Below are positions 16,702 to 25,981 of a DNA stretch of 64,000 nt, piece by piece. Both the position numbers and the translations under genes were made by a program. The notes under the pieces were generated by a model, which saw nothing but the letters and a program-made list of their open reading frames with translations, was not told the origin of the DNA and did not search any database. The stretch spans positions 84,124-148,123 of the forward strand of contig NZ_QNUF01000011.1 in the NCBI RefSeq assembly GCF_003385455.1. Reading direction: 5' to 3'. Each line of letters begins with the position of its first letter. Position 1 is the first letter of the stretch. Source of the stretch: Chryseobacterium rhizosphaerae (lineage in GTDB: Bacteria > Bacteroidota > Bacteroidia > Flavobacteriales > Weeksellaceae).

Positions 16702-17693
16702 CAGCTTAAAATTTTATAAAACACCCATCTCAACAACGCATCCAACACCAGCATTCCTAAAGCAATCCACAGGAAGATTTTAAAATATTCTTCGTAATTA
16801 TAAAGCTTGGAAACCTTTACATCAGATTTCTCCAATTGGTTAATCTCATCGTATACTTCCTCAAGGCTGCTGTTTGAAGTAGCCCTGAAATATTTCCCTC
16901 CGGTAGTCTGAGCCACTTCCCGTAACGTATTTTCATCAATGGTAACTTCCGTCTCAGTAAAGACAAGGTCTCCAAAGATATCCTGTGATGTAGGCATCAG
17001 TGCATATCCATTGGTCCCGATTCCTATGGAATAAACCTTTATATGATTACTTTTAGCCAGTTCGGCAGCAATCTGTGGCGGAATAGCATTCTGAATATTA
17101 CTAACCCCATCCGTCATCAGGATAATCACCTTGCTTTTCGCTTTGCTTTTAATCAAATGGTTCACGGCTACGGAAAGTCCTTCCCCAATAGCTGTTCCTG
17201 GTTCCAGTCCTGCTGAATTAAGATTTTTAATCTCATCAATTACAACCTGATGATCTGAAGTGACAGGTACTTTTGTAAAAGCCTCTGCAGCATAAGCTAC
17301 AACTCCTATCCGGTCATTAGGACGTTTCTGAACAAATTTTACGGCAATATCTTTCAATGCTGTTATACGGTCCGGGCTTAAATCCTTCGCCAGCATACTG
17401 AGAGAGACGTCTATAGACAGCATAATATCCACTCCTTTTGTATCATCTCTATCCTGGGAGACTGTAAAAGTTCTGGGTCTCGCCATAGCAATGATCAGTG
17501 CTGCAAGAATGATGTACTTGGATATCTTCAAGACAAAAAGAACAGCACGAATACCACCACTGGAATCCATATTTTTAACGGTAGGGACTTTTATCCCTTT
17601 CCTTTTCTGTCTTCCGGCATCTTTAATAAAAAGAGGAATAAACAGTAGAAAAAGCAATAAGAACCATGGACTGTAAAACTCAAAATTAAACAT
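16701..17693 (-). CDS. batA: BatA, membrane von Willebrand A protein
   Basis: A 330-residue paralogue of BatB with the same plan: N-terminal helices (about 8-24 and 58-78), the MIDAS motif DVSLSMLAKD (around residue 92), LMTDGVSNI for the second metal loop, and a C-terminal membrane helix (IFLWIALGMLVLDALLRW). It overlaps the upstream gene by 8 bases and batB by one, so the three are translated from one message. Adjacent BatA and BatB with MIDAS motifs are diagnostic of the operon. Confidence 0.9.
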   Translation of the reverse strand: MFNFEFYSPWFLLLFLLFIPLFIKDAGRQKRKGIKVPTVKNMDSSGGIRAVLFVLKISKYIILAALIIAMARPRTFTVSQDRDDTKGVDIMLSIDVSLSMLAKDLSPDRITALKDIAVKFVQKRPNDRIGVVAYAAEAFTKVPVTSDHQVVIDEIKNLNSAGLEPGTAIGEGLSVAVNHLIKSKAKSKVIILMTDGVSNIQNAIPPQIAAELAKSNHIKVYSIGIGTNGYALMPTSQDIFGDLVFTETEVTIDENTLREVAQTTGGKYFRATSNSSLEEVYDEINQLEKSDVKVSKLYNYEEYFKIFLWIALGMLVLDALLRWVFYKILS

Positions 17694-18582
17694 CCTTTCT
17701 TAAGTTTTCAAATTCTAAATCTTTCGATGATCTTTTTACAAAATCCCTGATATTGGTAAAATCATTTTCCATGGTATCTTTATCAGGAAAGGTTTTCGCA
17801 AATTTCACAAGGTCTCCTCTTAAGAAAACATCTTCTATTATTTTTTCGTTATCCTGAGAAATGGTATTGTTCTTTTTCATGACATCAATAAGGTCATCGG
17901 TAAGAAGTACATCTGCAGGAAGATGATATTGTTTGGCTATAAAAGTTCTGGAAATATCGATCAGTTCTACATAGAATGAACGGAAATTACCTCCTTCAAT
18001 ATATTTTTTCTTTTTAAGGGAATCTAACTCTTTTAATGTTTGGTTGGTCGCTACCACCGGTGAACTCTTGGATTTTCTTCCCCATTTCACAATCATGATA
18101 ATAGCCACAATCAAAGCAATACCTGCTAAAGCTGCCAGAATATAGAATTTATATAGTTCCCAATAATCTTTTGCATCAAGTTTGACTTCTTTATTCTTCA
18201 TGATATCATTAATCTGGTCAGCCTTTTGAGCTGTATTAATGACATCTATCTCATAAGGAATAGTCTTCAGTATTTTATCTCCCACTTTAAATTCCAGCTC
18301 AGGAATGGTAAATTTTCCTTCTTCAAAAACAGCAAACTCTATTTTCCTTTCGTATAAATTGGCATTTTGTCCGATGCTGTCTTTTGTTTCTTCAAAGTGA
18401 AAAGGAAGCAATTCATTTTTAGCTGCAGAGATCACCTGCTGATCATGAATATTGTCAATTTTTATAACAAAGTGATTGACTTCACCTAACGCAATAGTTT
18501 TCTTCTCTATATTGGAAGATAATATCTGTGAAAAAGCATTGACACAGATAAAAAAAGATAATATTAATAGTGTTTTTTTCAA
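17686..18582 (-). CDS. Bat-operon protein with signal peptide and one membrane helix
   Basis: This 298-residue protein has a signal peptide (KKTLLILSFFICVNAFSQ), an extracytoplasmic beta-rich half (20-140), one membrane helix at about 150-170 (ILAALAGIALIVAIIMIV), and a cytosolic helical domain (190-298) with FRSFYVELIDISRTFIAKQY. Proteins with this layout sit between the DUF58 gene and batA in many Bacteroidetes Bat operons, and the fold of the first half is BatD-like. It overlaps batA by 8 bases. I infer a structural role in the Bat complex. Confidence 0.75.
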   Translation of the reverse strand: MKKTLLILSFFICVNAFSQILSSNIEKKTIALGEVNHFVIKIDNIHDQQVISAAKNELLPFHFEETKDSIGQNANLYERKIEFAVFEEGKFTIPELEFKVGDKILKTIPYEIDVINTAQKADQINDIMKNKEVKLDAKDYWELYKFYILAALAGIALIVAIIMIVKWGRKSKSSPVVATNQTLKELDSLKKKKYIEGGNFRSFYVELIDISRTFIAKQYHLPADVLLTDDLIDVMKKNNTISQDNEKIIEDVFLRGDLVKFAKTFPDKDTMENDFTNIRDFVKRSSKDLEFENLRKDV

Positions 18583-18650
18583 TTTTCAAATAATAAATTC
18601 AGGCTAATGCCTACTGTTTTATTTCTCATTCTAATCTATTGGCTACCGTT

Positions 18651-19514
18651 TTATTTTTTCTGGAAATAGCTATACAGCAGTTTTGAATAATCTGAACCTG
18701 TATTGATATTCATAAAACTGGCCGAGCTGTTGGAAAAATCTTCTTCCAGGGCTCTTAACTTCTGTTTTTGCGCTTCCGCAAAAGTATACCGCCATCTGGC
18801 GCTGGAAGTATTGGCCCATATTTGTTTTCCTGTTTCTACATCATATAGCAGCGTATATCCCACATCAGGAATTTCATTATCCTTTTCATCATAAATCCGC
18901 ATTCCCAGCAGCTGGTGTTTTTTTGAAGCCACTCTCAGCATTTTAGAATCATATTCATCTTCAAAATCCGAAAACAGGAATACCAGAGATTTTCTTTTAA
19001 AAATTCCCATCATATACTCCAATGCTTTGTCTATTTTAGACTCTGCAGGAACATAATCGGCTGTCAGGATATTGCTGATGATAGAAAGGATATGTTTTCT
19101 CCCTTTCTGTGGTGGAATTACTTTATATACTTTGTCAGCAAACAGAATCAGTCCCACCTTATCATTATTTCCGGCGGCTGAAAACCCTAAGCTGGCTGCA
19201 ATTTCAGCAACATATTCCCTCTTCAGCTGAGTCTTCGTTCCATAATCCATTGAAGCTGAAATATCTACCAGAATCATCATGGTAAGCTCTCTTTCCTCCT
19301 CCATTACTTTTACAAACGGTTCACGGAAACGCGCCGTTTTATTCCAGTCGATTCTTCTTATTTCATCTCCAAACTGATAGGGACGGACTTCCGAAAAAGT
19401 CATCCCCTGCCCCTTAAAGGCACTGTGATATTGCCCCATCAAAGCAGCCTCCGTCTTTTTTCTGGTACGGATTTCTATCTGCTTTACTTTTTTTACAATA
19501 TCTTTTATCTGCAT
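18651..19514 (-). CDS. DUF58 protein of the MoxR/Bat system
   Basis: The 287-residue protein has the DUF58 signature FSEVRPYQFGDEIRRIDW (residues 39-56) followed by a von Willebrand-like domain with DISASMDYGT. There is no signal peptide or membrane helix. DUF58 proteins are regular partners of MoxR AAA+ ATPases, which remodel von Willebrand A clients. The gene lies between the GNAT gene and the Bat genes on the same strand. Its molecular task is inferred from this gene company. Confidence 0.88.
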   Translation of the reverse strand: MQIKDIVKKVKQIEIRTRKKTEAALMGQYHSAFKGQGMTFSEVRPYQFGDEIRRIDWNKTARFREPFVKVMEEERELTMMILVDISASMDYGTKTQLKREYVAEIAASLGFSAAGNNDKVGLILFADKVYKVIPPQKGRKHILSIISNILTADYVPAESKIDKALEYMMGIFKRKSLVFLFSDFEDEYDSKMLRVASKKHQLLGMRIYDEKDNEIPDVGYTLLYDVETGKQIWANTSSARWRYTFAEAQKQKLRALEEDFSNSSASFMNINTGSDYSKLLYSYFQKK

Positions 19515-19589
19515 ATGCTGATGTAAGGTTTAATAATTTACGGGATTTGTATAGCATAATGATACCATTCCACTTCCCATCTTTATCTT

Positions 19590-20048
19590 TTAATCTTTCA
19601 ATTCAATGGACACATTCAGCCATTCATTATCAAATTTCGTACTGTACTTTTTGTAGAAATTGATAGCCGGCTCATTCCAGTTCAATACCTGAAATACCAT
19701 TCCACTGTAATCATTTAATTTTCCATGCTCCAGTGTTGCATCAAATAATTTTTTTCCAATCTGCATTCCTCTCATTCTTTCGGTTACGACCAAATCTTCA
19801 AGATACAGTCTTCTTCCTTTCCAGGTTGAATATCTGTCGTAATACAACGAAATCCCTACAATTTCACCATTAATTTCAGCGACAAAAGCACCCCATACCG
19901 GAGACGGTCCAAAGCCATCTTCAGTAAACTGATCTAGCGTTACCGTTACTTCATGTAATGCTTTTTCGTATTCAGCAAGCTCCTTAATCAGGGCAAGCAT
20001 TGATTTACAGTCTTCTTGAACTGCTTTTCTGATTACAACATCACTCAT
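19590..20048 (-). CDS. GNAT N-acetyltransferase, SSAT-like
   Basis: The 152-residue protein is a single GNAT domain: IRKAVQEDCKSMLALIKELA at the start, LYLEDLVVTERMRGMQIGKKL as the acetyl-CoA binding turn (R/Q-x-x-G-x-G/A type), and FQVLNWNEPAINFYKKY at the end. The pattern resembles spermidine/diamine or thialysine N-acetyltransferases. Its start codon overlaps the moxR stop (TAATG), so it is translated with moxR and sits inside the MoxR-Bat run. Whether it serves that system or is a passenger cannot be told. Confidence 0.85.
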   Translation of the reverse strand: MSDVVIRKAVQEDCKSMLALIKELAEYEKALHEVTVTLDQFTEDGFGPSPVWGAFVAEINGEIVGISLYYDRYSTWKGRRLYLEDLVVTERMRGMQIGKKLFDATLEHGKLNDYSGMVFQVLNWNEPAINFYKKYSTKFDNEWLNVSIELKD

Positions 20049-21052
20049 TATGGCGCCTGGATTTTTGCTAAAATTCTGTTGATGATCTCTTCTGTTGAAA
20101 TTTCTTCTGCCTCCGCTTCAAAAGTTAAGCCCATTCTGTGTCTCAGCACATCTTTGGCCAGCGCTTTTACATCTTCAGGAATAACAAAAGCTCTACCTTT
20201 TAAGAATGCATAAGCTCGTGAAGCAATCGCAAGGTTAATGGATGCTCTTGGAGAAGCTCCGAAACTGATATAATTTTTAAGTTCGGAAAGTCCGTAATTT
20301 TCCGGATAACGTGTCGCAAACACCATATCCAGGATATATTTTTCAATTTTCTCATCCAGATAAATCTGGTTGATCAATTCTTTAGCATCTACGATATCCT
20401 GAAGAGAAATTACCGGATTTACAGTAGGTTGATGCGAAGTGGAAACCATCCTCATTACTTTCCTTTCATCTTCAAAAGACGGGTAATCTATGGTACACTT
20501 CAGCATAAAACGGTCACTCTGTGCTTCCGGCAACAGGTAAGTTCCTTCCTGATCAATCGGGTTTTGAGTAGCCAATACCAAAAATGGTTTAGGAAGCTTC
20601 ATGGTTTCATCACCAATAGTGACCTGCTTTTCCTGCATCACTTCCAGCAGGGCAGACTGCACCTTTGCCGGTGCACGGTTGATCTCATCCGCTAGTACAA
20701 AATTCGCGAATACAGGACCTCTTTTTATTGAAAAATCATTGTCTTTGATATTATAGATCATTGTTCCTACCACATCTGCAGGAAGCAGATCCGGAGTAAA
20801 CTGAATCCTTGAGAACTCGCCATGAACAGCATCCGCCAACGTTTTTATCGCTAAAGTTTTGGCCAGTCCCGGAACTCCTTCAAGAAGTACGTGACCATTT
20901 CCCAAAAGCCCTACCAAAAGGCGGTCTATCATGTATTCCTGCCCAATAATAACTTTGTTGATTTCCTGTCTCAGAAGAGAAAATAAATAGTTTTTTTCTT
21001 TTACTTTTTCCGTCAACTGACGGATATCTTCTGCTTGAAATGTATCTGACAT
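20048..21052 (-). CDS. MoxR-family AAA+ ATPase
   Basis: I choose the internal ATG (SDTFQAEDIRQL), which starts at the family's usual position, instead of one 15 codons upstream; this gives 334 residues. Motifs: EGVPGLAKT (Walker A), FVLADEINRAPAKVQSALLE (Walker B and sensor region), LVLATQNPIDQEGTYLLPEA (sensor 1), and the lid with GASPRASINLA. MoxR ATPases act as chaperones for von Willebrand A proteins. It is the first gene of the run that continues through GNAT, DUF58 and the Bat genes. Confidence 0.93.
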   Translation of the reverse strand: MSDTFQAEDIRQLTEKVKEKNYLFSLLRQEINKVIIGQEYMIDRLLVGLLGNGHVLLEGVPGLAKTLAIKTLADAVHGEFSRIQFTPDLLPADVVGTMIYNIKDNDFSIKRGPVFANFVLADEINRAPAKVQSALLEVMQEKQVTIGDETMKLPKPFLVLATQNPIDQEGTYLLPEAQSDRFMLKCTIDYPSFEDERKVMRMVSTSHQPTVNPVISLQDIVDAKELINQIYLDEKIEKYILDMVFATRYPENYGLSELKNYISFGASPRASINLAIASRAYAFLKGRAFVIPEDVKALAKDVLRHRMGLTFEAEAEEISTEEIINRILAKIQAP

Positions 21053-21275
21053 AGCTTGATTTAAAATAGGTGGTAAATTTCTGATAAATACTTGCATTAA
21101 TCAACACAATCAATGCCATTATTGAGTTAAAGTTTGTTAAATATTCCGGGCTTGACAAGGGATTTAAGATAATACAAACTGAGTTTCTTATACATACAGC
21201 CCATTCACATGGAAGCTTCTCCGGATGTATCTGGGATTTTTCTGCTATGAAAGCAGCATTTTATCAGTATCCTAT

Positions 21276-21310
21276 AAAAAATGTTGTGATATTTTTACCA
21301 CAACATTTTT
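21276..21310 (-). terminator. Rho-independent terminator
   Basis: Arms AAAATGTTGTG and CACAACATTTT with a 10-base loop; the minus-strand copy ends in a T run. It closes the secreted-protein gene upstream and separates it from moxR. Confidence 0.65.
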
Positions 21311-21351
21311 ATTATATCAAATTACAAATCTGTTACAAATTTTTCATCGTA

Positions 21352-22653
21352 TCAAAGCTTTGTAATGGTAATGGTAAATACATCTTCGGGCTTATCTTCA
21401 GAATCTTCGTAAGATCCCACATTTATATAATATTCTGTTCCTGCCGTGGTAGTAATGGTAATAGTTTCCGAACTACCGCCACCGCCGTTATCTTTTGTAC
21501 CCACACAAGTCAAGCTGTTACACGATCCTTTATATACTCCTATTTTGGGATCGAAAGAAATGGTTGCAGGAGCCACTTTAATGGTATACTGGCCACCCTC
21601 TCCCGTAAATTTAAACCAGAGTCCATCATTCATTCCATCGTTGGGGCATGCCATTATAAATCCGGCATTATTGGTAGAAGACATTCCGTCACTCTGTGTA
21701 TACGAATAAGGAAAAACAGATGCCAGCAAAGCTCCGGAACAGGCATCATTTACCGGTATTGGAGGAATGGTTTTAAAAACATTATCTGTACAGCCGGAAG
21801 ATTCACCATTGGCAGAAACAGCTGTTACTTTTAAATAATAACTGGTATCTCTCGTAAGAACAATTGATGGTGAAAGATTAAAGTTGGCAGCAGTCACAAC
21901 CTGCTGGTTGATAATATCTGTACCTCCGGGACTCGTCCCTAAGGAAACTTTGTAAGAAGTAGCTCCTATAACAGGTTGCCAGCTAATAGTAGGGGATAAA
22001 GAAATAAACTGAGCATTGTTTGCCGGATAAAGGATAAAAGGGCACGCAGGGGTAGACTTGGCCGTCAGTCCAGCAATCGTTATTGACGATTTATAATCCG
22101 CTCTTATTCCACCGGGTGGAGAAGCCGGATCAACAACCGCCTGATCTCCTTTGTAATAAAGGATAGAATTTGGAATATATGGATACACACGAAAAACTTC
22201 GTCAAAATTATTAATATCAATGCTTGGAGCATTTTCTCTTGCTGCCACCACTAAATTATCTGTATTATTATAGGCAAATGGTGTAGTAAAGGCAATCTCC
22301 ACTTTACCATTATTCTTCGTTACCGTACCTGCAAATACCTGAGTAAGTTGTGAAGAGGGAATCCAGTCTGTACCGGAAGTAAATGCTGTTTTCGGAGTAT
22401 GCCCAAGATAAACCGTCCAGTCTGAAGAATCAGCAATACTGGATGATGGGTCTAAATAAAAGGTAAGACCTGTAATAGTTCCTGCTGCAGTCGCATTTAA
22501 TTCCTGTTTAGGATAAATCTGCTGTACATAGGAGTAGGAAAAAAAGCTACTGACAGGCGCTGTGCCTACATTGGTGCTTCCGATATTTAAATTGATCTGA
22601 GCTTTAAACATCAAGACTGTCAATAATAAAAATAAAAGTAAATTTTTCTTCAT
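21352..22653 (-). CDS. Secreted fibronectin-III-like protein
   Basis: The start is at the ATG before KKNLLLFLLLTVL, giving a normal signal peptide and 433 residues; earlier in-frame starts only add residues in front of it. Residues about 20-190 form a beta domain with TITGLTFYLDPSSS. A fibronectin type III module follows (PTISWQPVIGATSYKVSLGT, about 225-300). The C-terminal domain (NDACSGA, then DGLWFKFTGEGGQYTIKV) resembles bacterial pre-peptidase-type beta sandwiches. No protease residues or T9SS tail are visible. Probably an exported adhesive or carbohydrate-contacting protein. Confidence 0.75.
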   Translation of the reverse strand: MKKNLLLFLLLTVLMFKAQINLNIGSTNVGTAPVSSFFSYSYVQQIYPKQELNATAAGTITGLTFYLDPSSSIADSSDWTVYLGHTPKTAFTSGTDWIPSSQLTQVFAGTVTKNNGKVEIAFTTPFAYNNTDNLVVAARENAPSIDINNFDEVFRVYPYIPNSILYYKGDQAVVDPASPPGGIRADYKSSITIAGLTAKSTPACPFILYPANNAQFISLSPTISWQPVIGATSYKVSLGTSPGGTDIINQQVVTAANFNLSPSIVLTRDTSYYLKVTAVSANGESSGCTDNVFKTIPPIPVNDACSGALLASVFPYSYTQSDGMSSTNNAGFIMACPNDGMNDGLWFKFTGEGGQYTIKVAPATISFDPKIGVYKGSCNSLTCVGTKDNGGGGSSETITITTTAGTEYYINVGSYEDSEDKPEDVFTITITKL

Positions 22654-22856
22654 CATTAATAAAATTACCATTGAATACGATGCTAATTTAATAATAAAAT
22701 TTCAACATTAATGATAAATATAATTATTTAATAAAATTCATTTACACCTTTCATTGAAAACACCTTTTATCACTTATTTTTTACACTATTAACAACAAAA
22801 AGCTATTTAATTTAAAAATCGATCTAACCAAATGTGTTTTTAAGTACATATTTTAA

Positions 22857-22864
22857 TACATTTG
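22857..22864 (+). promoter_or_regulatory. -7 box (TACATTTG)
   Basis: Exact TAnnTTTG match 17 bases before the PNGase F-like start. No TTG is found at standard spacing. Confidence 0.4.
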
Positions 22865-22881
22865 TAACAAATACCAATCAC

Positions 22882-24219
22882 ATGTATAAAAAGCTATTTT
22901 TTGTCAGTCTTTTGTTTGCAAGTTTTTTTAAATCACAAACCACTACAGTAACCAATGTGATTTCTCAGGCAGTGTTTTATGACGGCTATGCCGCTACAGT
23001 ATCCGCTCCTGTTCCCAACGGGTTGATCAGACTGAACAATGCCAGATATACAAGAAAGCTTACAGATGCCGAAATGGACTCTTTTAAAGCAAAGATTGCA
23101 ATGAGAGTCACCATAGGCGCATTATGTGATAACTATGACCGTCTGGGTGAGGTCTTTTTAGCATTAGTACCCAAAAACCAAGCTACTTACACGATAAACG
23201 ATGCTAATGTAAAAAGGATTGAAGCAGGGAGATACATCACCCCTTTTATGAATATGAATCGTTCCCCTATGGAAGTTCCCTACACTTACGATGTAAGCAA
23301 TCTGTACAGTATATTTCATGACGCCACCCTACGCAGCACCTATGATATATATATGGAACTGGATGTTTTTGGTGTGCCTTACGCAGCAAACAATGAAGTT
23401 CCGGGATGCTCCGGCAGGAATGATGTATTTACAGGAACTCTTACTTTCTTTTCAACCGATACAGGGGCTACTGCGACGGACTACAACACCATTGCTCCTA
23501 TCCTGAGCTATAACAGACTTAATAATTACAACAGTACAGATACTGCCGGTGAAACGGTTAGAATTGTAAATTTTAATTTACCTGATCCGGTTACCAACGC
23601 CCGTTTCTTTGTGATCTCTACCCCACATGGTGCCAACAGCGGCGGTGAAGAATATATAAGAAGACAAAATTACACCTATGTAGACGATGTACAGGTACTC
23701 ACCTATACCCCCGGAGGAATTTCGTGTGAACCCTACAGAGTATACAACACTCAAGGTAACGGAATCTATGGTGCTACTCCAAAAACACTTGCAGAATGGA
23801 CTTCCTGGAATAACTGGTGTCCGGGCAACGCCGTTCCTATACGTGGATTCAGCTTAGCTAATATGACCGCAGGAAATCACACCCTTAAACATACCATCCC
23901 TACGGCTGTTTTCAATCAACAGCAGGGAGATGTATACCTATCTGTCTATATGCAGGGTAAGAGCAATGCTACCTTGAATGTTAAGGACATTAAAACAATC
24001 GATGTCAGCATATATCCCAATCCTACTCCTGATTTTGTAACCATCAAATCAGAGACTGCTGTGGCCTCTGTTACAGTCTTCAGTATGGATGGAAAAAAAT
24101 TATCTGAAACCTACAGAGAAAACAAGGTAGATCTTTCCGGATACAGCACAGGAGTTTACTTTTTGAATATTGTACTGAAAGACGGAACAGCTTTTAAACA
24201 TAAGATCATTAAGAAATAA
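22882..24219 (+). CDS. PNGase F-like peptide-N-glycosidase with T9SS tail
   Basis: The start is the ATG before YKKLFFVSLLF, which gives a signal peptide and 445 residues. The N-terminal domain contains ALCDNYDRLGEVFLALV, matching CDEWDR around catalytic Asp60 of Elizabethkingia PNGase F, then RYITPFM. The second domain has SGGEEYIRRQNYT (position of Glu206) and WNNWCPGNAVPIR, close to the enzyme's GWCPGMAVPTR. Glu in DIYMELDVF may match Glu118. The enzyme would release N-glycans from glycoproteins outside the cell. The last 70 residues (SIYPNPTPDFVTI to KHKIIKK) are a type A T9SS sorting domain, which classical PNGase F lacks. The residue matches are by eye. Confidence 0.82.
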   Translation: MYKKLFFVSLLFASFFKSQTTTVTNVISQAVFYDGYAATVSAPVPNGLIRLNNARYTRKLTDAEMDSFKAKIAMRVTIGALCDNYDRLGEVFLALVPKNQATYTINDANVKRIEAGRYITPFMNMNRSPMEVPYTYDVSNLYSIFHDATLRSTYDIYMELDVFGVPYAANNEVPGCSGRNDVFTGTLTFFSTDTGATATDYNTIAPILSYNRLNNYNSTDTAGETVRIVNFNLPDPVTNARFFVISTPHGANSGGEEYIRRQNYTYVDDVQVLTYTPGGISCEPYRVYNTQGNGIYGATPKTLAEWTSWNNWCPGNAVPIRGFSLANMTAGNHTLKHTIPTAVFNQQQGDVYLSVYMQGKSNATLNVKDIKTIDVSIYPNPTPDFVTIKSETAVASVTVFSMDGKKLSETYRENKVDLSGYSTGVYFLNIVLKDGTAFKHKIIKK

Positions 24220-24261
24220 AATGAATAGTATCCCTTCAAGGTATTTAAATTCAACCCTACA

Positions 24262-24297
24262 AAAGCCTCTTTGGAAAATATCCTGAAGAGGTTTTTT
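24262..24297 (+). terminator. Rho-independent terminator
   Basis: AAAGCCTCTT pairs with AAGAGGTTTT (one G-T pair) across a 14-base loop and ends in a T run. Confidence 0.5.
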
Positions 24298-24460
24298 ATG
24301 ACTATCTGGTTTTACATTTCAAAAAGCCCTGTCGTTTGAAAAAGGAAAATTAAAAGGCTTAAAACGCTGTTATTATAGAAAAAAGCGCAAGAATATAATG
24401 ATAATTAGCTCTTTTTTTGAATAGTTAAAAAACTTTAACTCTAATCCCTCATTCAAAAAA

Positions 24461-24491
24461 TTGTCATTTCCAGTTTATTAAACTATTTTTG
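24461..24491 (+). promoter_or_regulatory. Promoter, TTG-N20-TATTTTTG
   Basis: TTG at 24461-24463 and TATTTTTG at 24484-24491 with 20 bases between, 20 bases before the DinB start. Full consensus match. Confidence 0.7.
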
Positions 24492-24511
24492 GAGATTAAA
24501 AAAACTGCAAA

Positions 24512-24982
24512 ATGAACTATCATTTTCAAGCACACAGACAGGTAAGAAGAAACCTTCTGGACATCCTGCAGAATACTTCTCATGAGGATCTTCTGTTGAT
24601 TCCGGATGGCTTCAACAACAATATATATTGGAATATTGCACATACAGTTGCCACACAGCAGCTGCTGCATTATTATCTGAGTGGAAACCCTTTCCGTATT
24701 GATAAGTACTGGATTGAAACTTATAAAAAGGGGACTTTGCCTAATCTCAATGTTCAGAAATCAGAAGTGGAAGATTTGGAATTCCTGCTTACTGAAACTT
24801 CAAAGATCTTAATGAAAGATTATGACAGTGATTTCTTTTCAGATTACACACCCTATACAACCAGTTTCGGAATGGATTTAAAAAGTATTCAGGATGCCAT
24901 TATCTTTAATAACATGCATGAAAGCTTACATTACGGATATGCAATGGCTCAGAAAAGAGCTATTTTGGGCGAAAAATATTAA
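24512..24982 (+). CDS. DinB-family protein
   Basis: The 156-residue protein has the DinB four-helix layout with metal-ligand histidines: NIAHTVATQQLLHYY (residues 40-54) and NNMHESLHYGYAMAQKRAI (about 132-150). DinB-like proteins bind a divalent metal; some are thiol-dependent transferases and most have no assigned reaction. It has its own promoter and terminator and so is probably monocistronic. The family is clear, the substrate is not. Confidence 0.85.
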   Translation: MNYHFQAHRQVRRNLLDILQNTSHEDLLLIPDGFNNNIYWNIAHTVATQQLLHYYLSGNPFRIDKYWIETYKKGTLPNLNVQKSEVEDLEFLLTETSKILMKDYDSDFFSDYTPYTTSFGMDLKSIQDAIIFNNMHESLHYGYAMAQKRAILGEKY

Positions 24983-24999
24983 ACAATTACCCTCTGATG

Positions 25000-25026
25000 A
25001 ATAAGAGCCGTCACAGCTCTTATTTT
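25000..25026 (+). terminator. Rho-independent terminator
   Basis: Arms AATAAGAGC and GCTCTTATT with a 7-base loop and TT following. Confidence 0.55.
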
Positions 25027-25192
25027 AGGCAAAAAAATAAAACTGATGAGCCTTCAGAAGGGTTAATGAGTAAAAATCAGGGAATTCATCCGGAGGAAAA
25101 TAAAATTCATGTAAGCCCGGATGTTGTTTTACTACAAAACTGTAGAAGAGCCTCCCTACCTTGATTAGATTTAACAATAGAAAAAATAAATT

Positions 25193-25945
25193 TTGACAAA
25201 CGACAACAAAAAAGACGATTTTATTTTCGGACTTCGTCCTGTAATAGAAGCTATTGAAGCAGGAAAAACCATTGACAAGATCTTTGTGCAGAATGCACTT
25301 CAGGGTCCTATTTATGCTGAATTGAAAGCTGCTTTAGCAAAAAATAAAATCCGTCCCAATTATGTTCCGGTTGAAAAACTGAACCGCTTTACGAGAAAAA
25401 ACCACCAGGGTGTGGTTGCTTTTATTTCGGATGTTCCGTTTTATAAAGTAGAAGATATTGTCCCTCAATTATTTGAAGAAGGAAAAACACCTTTCTTATT
25501 GATTCTGGACAGACTTACCGATGTAAGAAACTTTGGTGCCATCTGCAGAACTGCAGAATGTGTGGGTATTGATGCGATCATTATTCCGGAAAAAGGAGCT
25601 GCCCCAATCAATTCTGATGCGATAAAAACTTCTGCAGGAGCCATTTATAATATTAAAATTTGTAAAGAAAATAATCTTGCCCATGCCGTAGACTTTTTAC
25701 AGCAAAGCGGGATCACGGTATTTGCGGCGAGTGAAAAAGCGCAAAAGTTAATTTATGATGTTAACTTCTCAGAACCTTGTGCTATTGTAATGGGAAATGA
25801 GGAAACCGGAATTTCTAAAGAAGTACTTCATCATTCGGATGAAAAAATAAAACTTCCTATTGAAGGAAAAACACAATCTCTAAATGTTTCTGTCGCATGT
25901 GGTGCTATTCTGTATGAAGCGGTAAGACAGAAAATTTTGAAATAA
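25193..25945 (+). CDS. rlmB: TrmH-family rRNA 2'-O-methyltransferase (RlmB type)
   Basis: The 250-residue protein carries an N-terminal substrate-binding domain (DFIFGLRPVIEAIEAGK) and a SPOUT knot domain with NFGAICRTAECVGIDAIIIP, MGNEETGIS and LNVSVACGAILYE (motifs 1-3). RlmB methylates the ribose of a 23S rRNA guanosine. The start codon is TTG: no ATG lies near the conserved N-terminus, and TTG places it correctly. The next gene, a lipoprotein, follows after 36 bases. Another TrmH-type target cannot be excluded. Confidence 0.88.
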   Translation: MTNDNKKDDFIFGLRPVIEAIEAGKTIDKIFVQNALQGPIYAELKAALAKNKIRPNYVPVEKLNRFTRKNHQGVVAFISDVPFYKVEDIVPQLFEEGKTPFLLILDRLTDVRNFGAICRTAECVGIDAIIIPEKGAAPINSDAIKTSAGAIYNIKICKENNLAHAVDFLQQSGITVFAASEKAQKLIYDVNFSEPCAIVMGNEETGISKEVLHHSDEKIKLPIEGKTQSLNVSVACGAILYEAVRQKILK

Positions 25946-25981
25946 TTCAGTTCAATAACACAACATTAAAAAAATTAGAAA

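Noticed and set aside
21247..21834. Plus-strand frame of 195 codons opposite a secreted-protein gene
   Set aside because: It is antisense to a gene with signal peptide and FnIII module; its Cys/His/Arg-rich composition is typical of a shadow frame.
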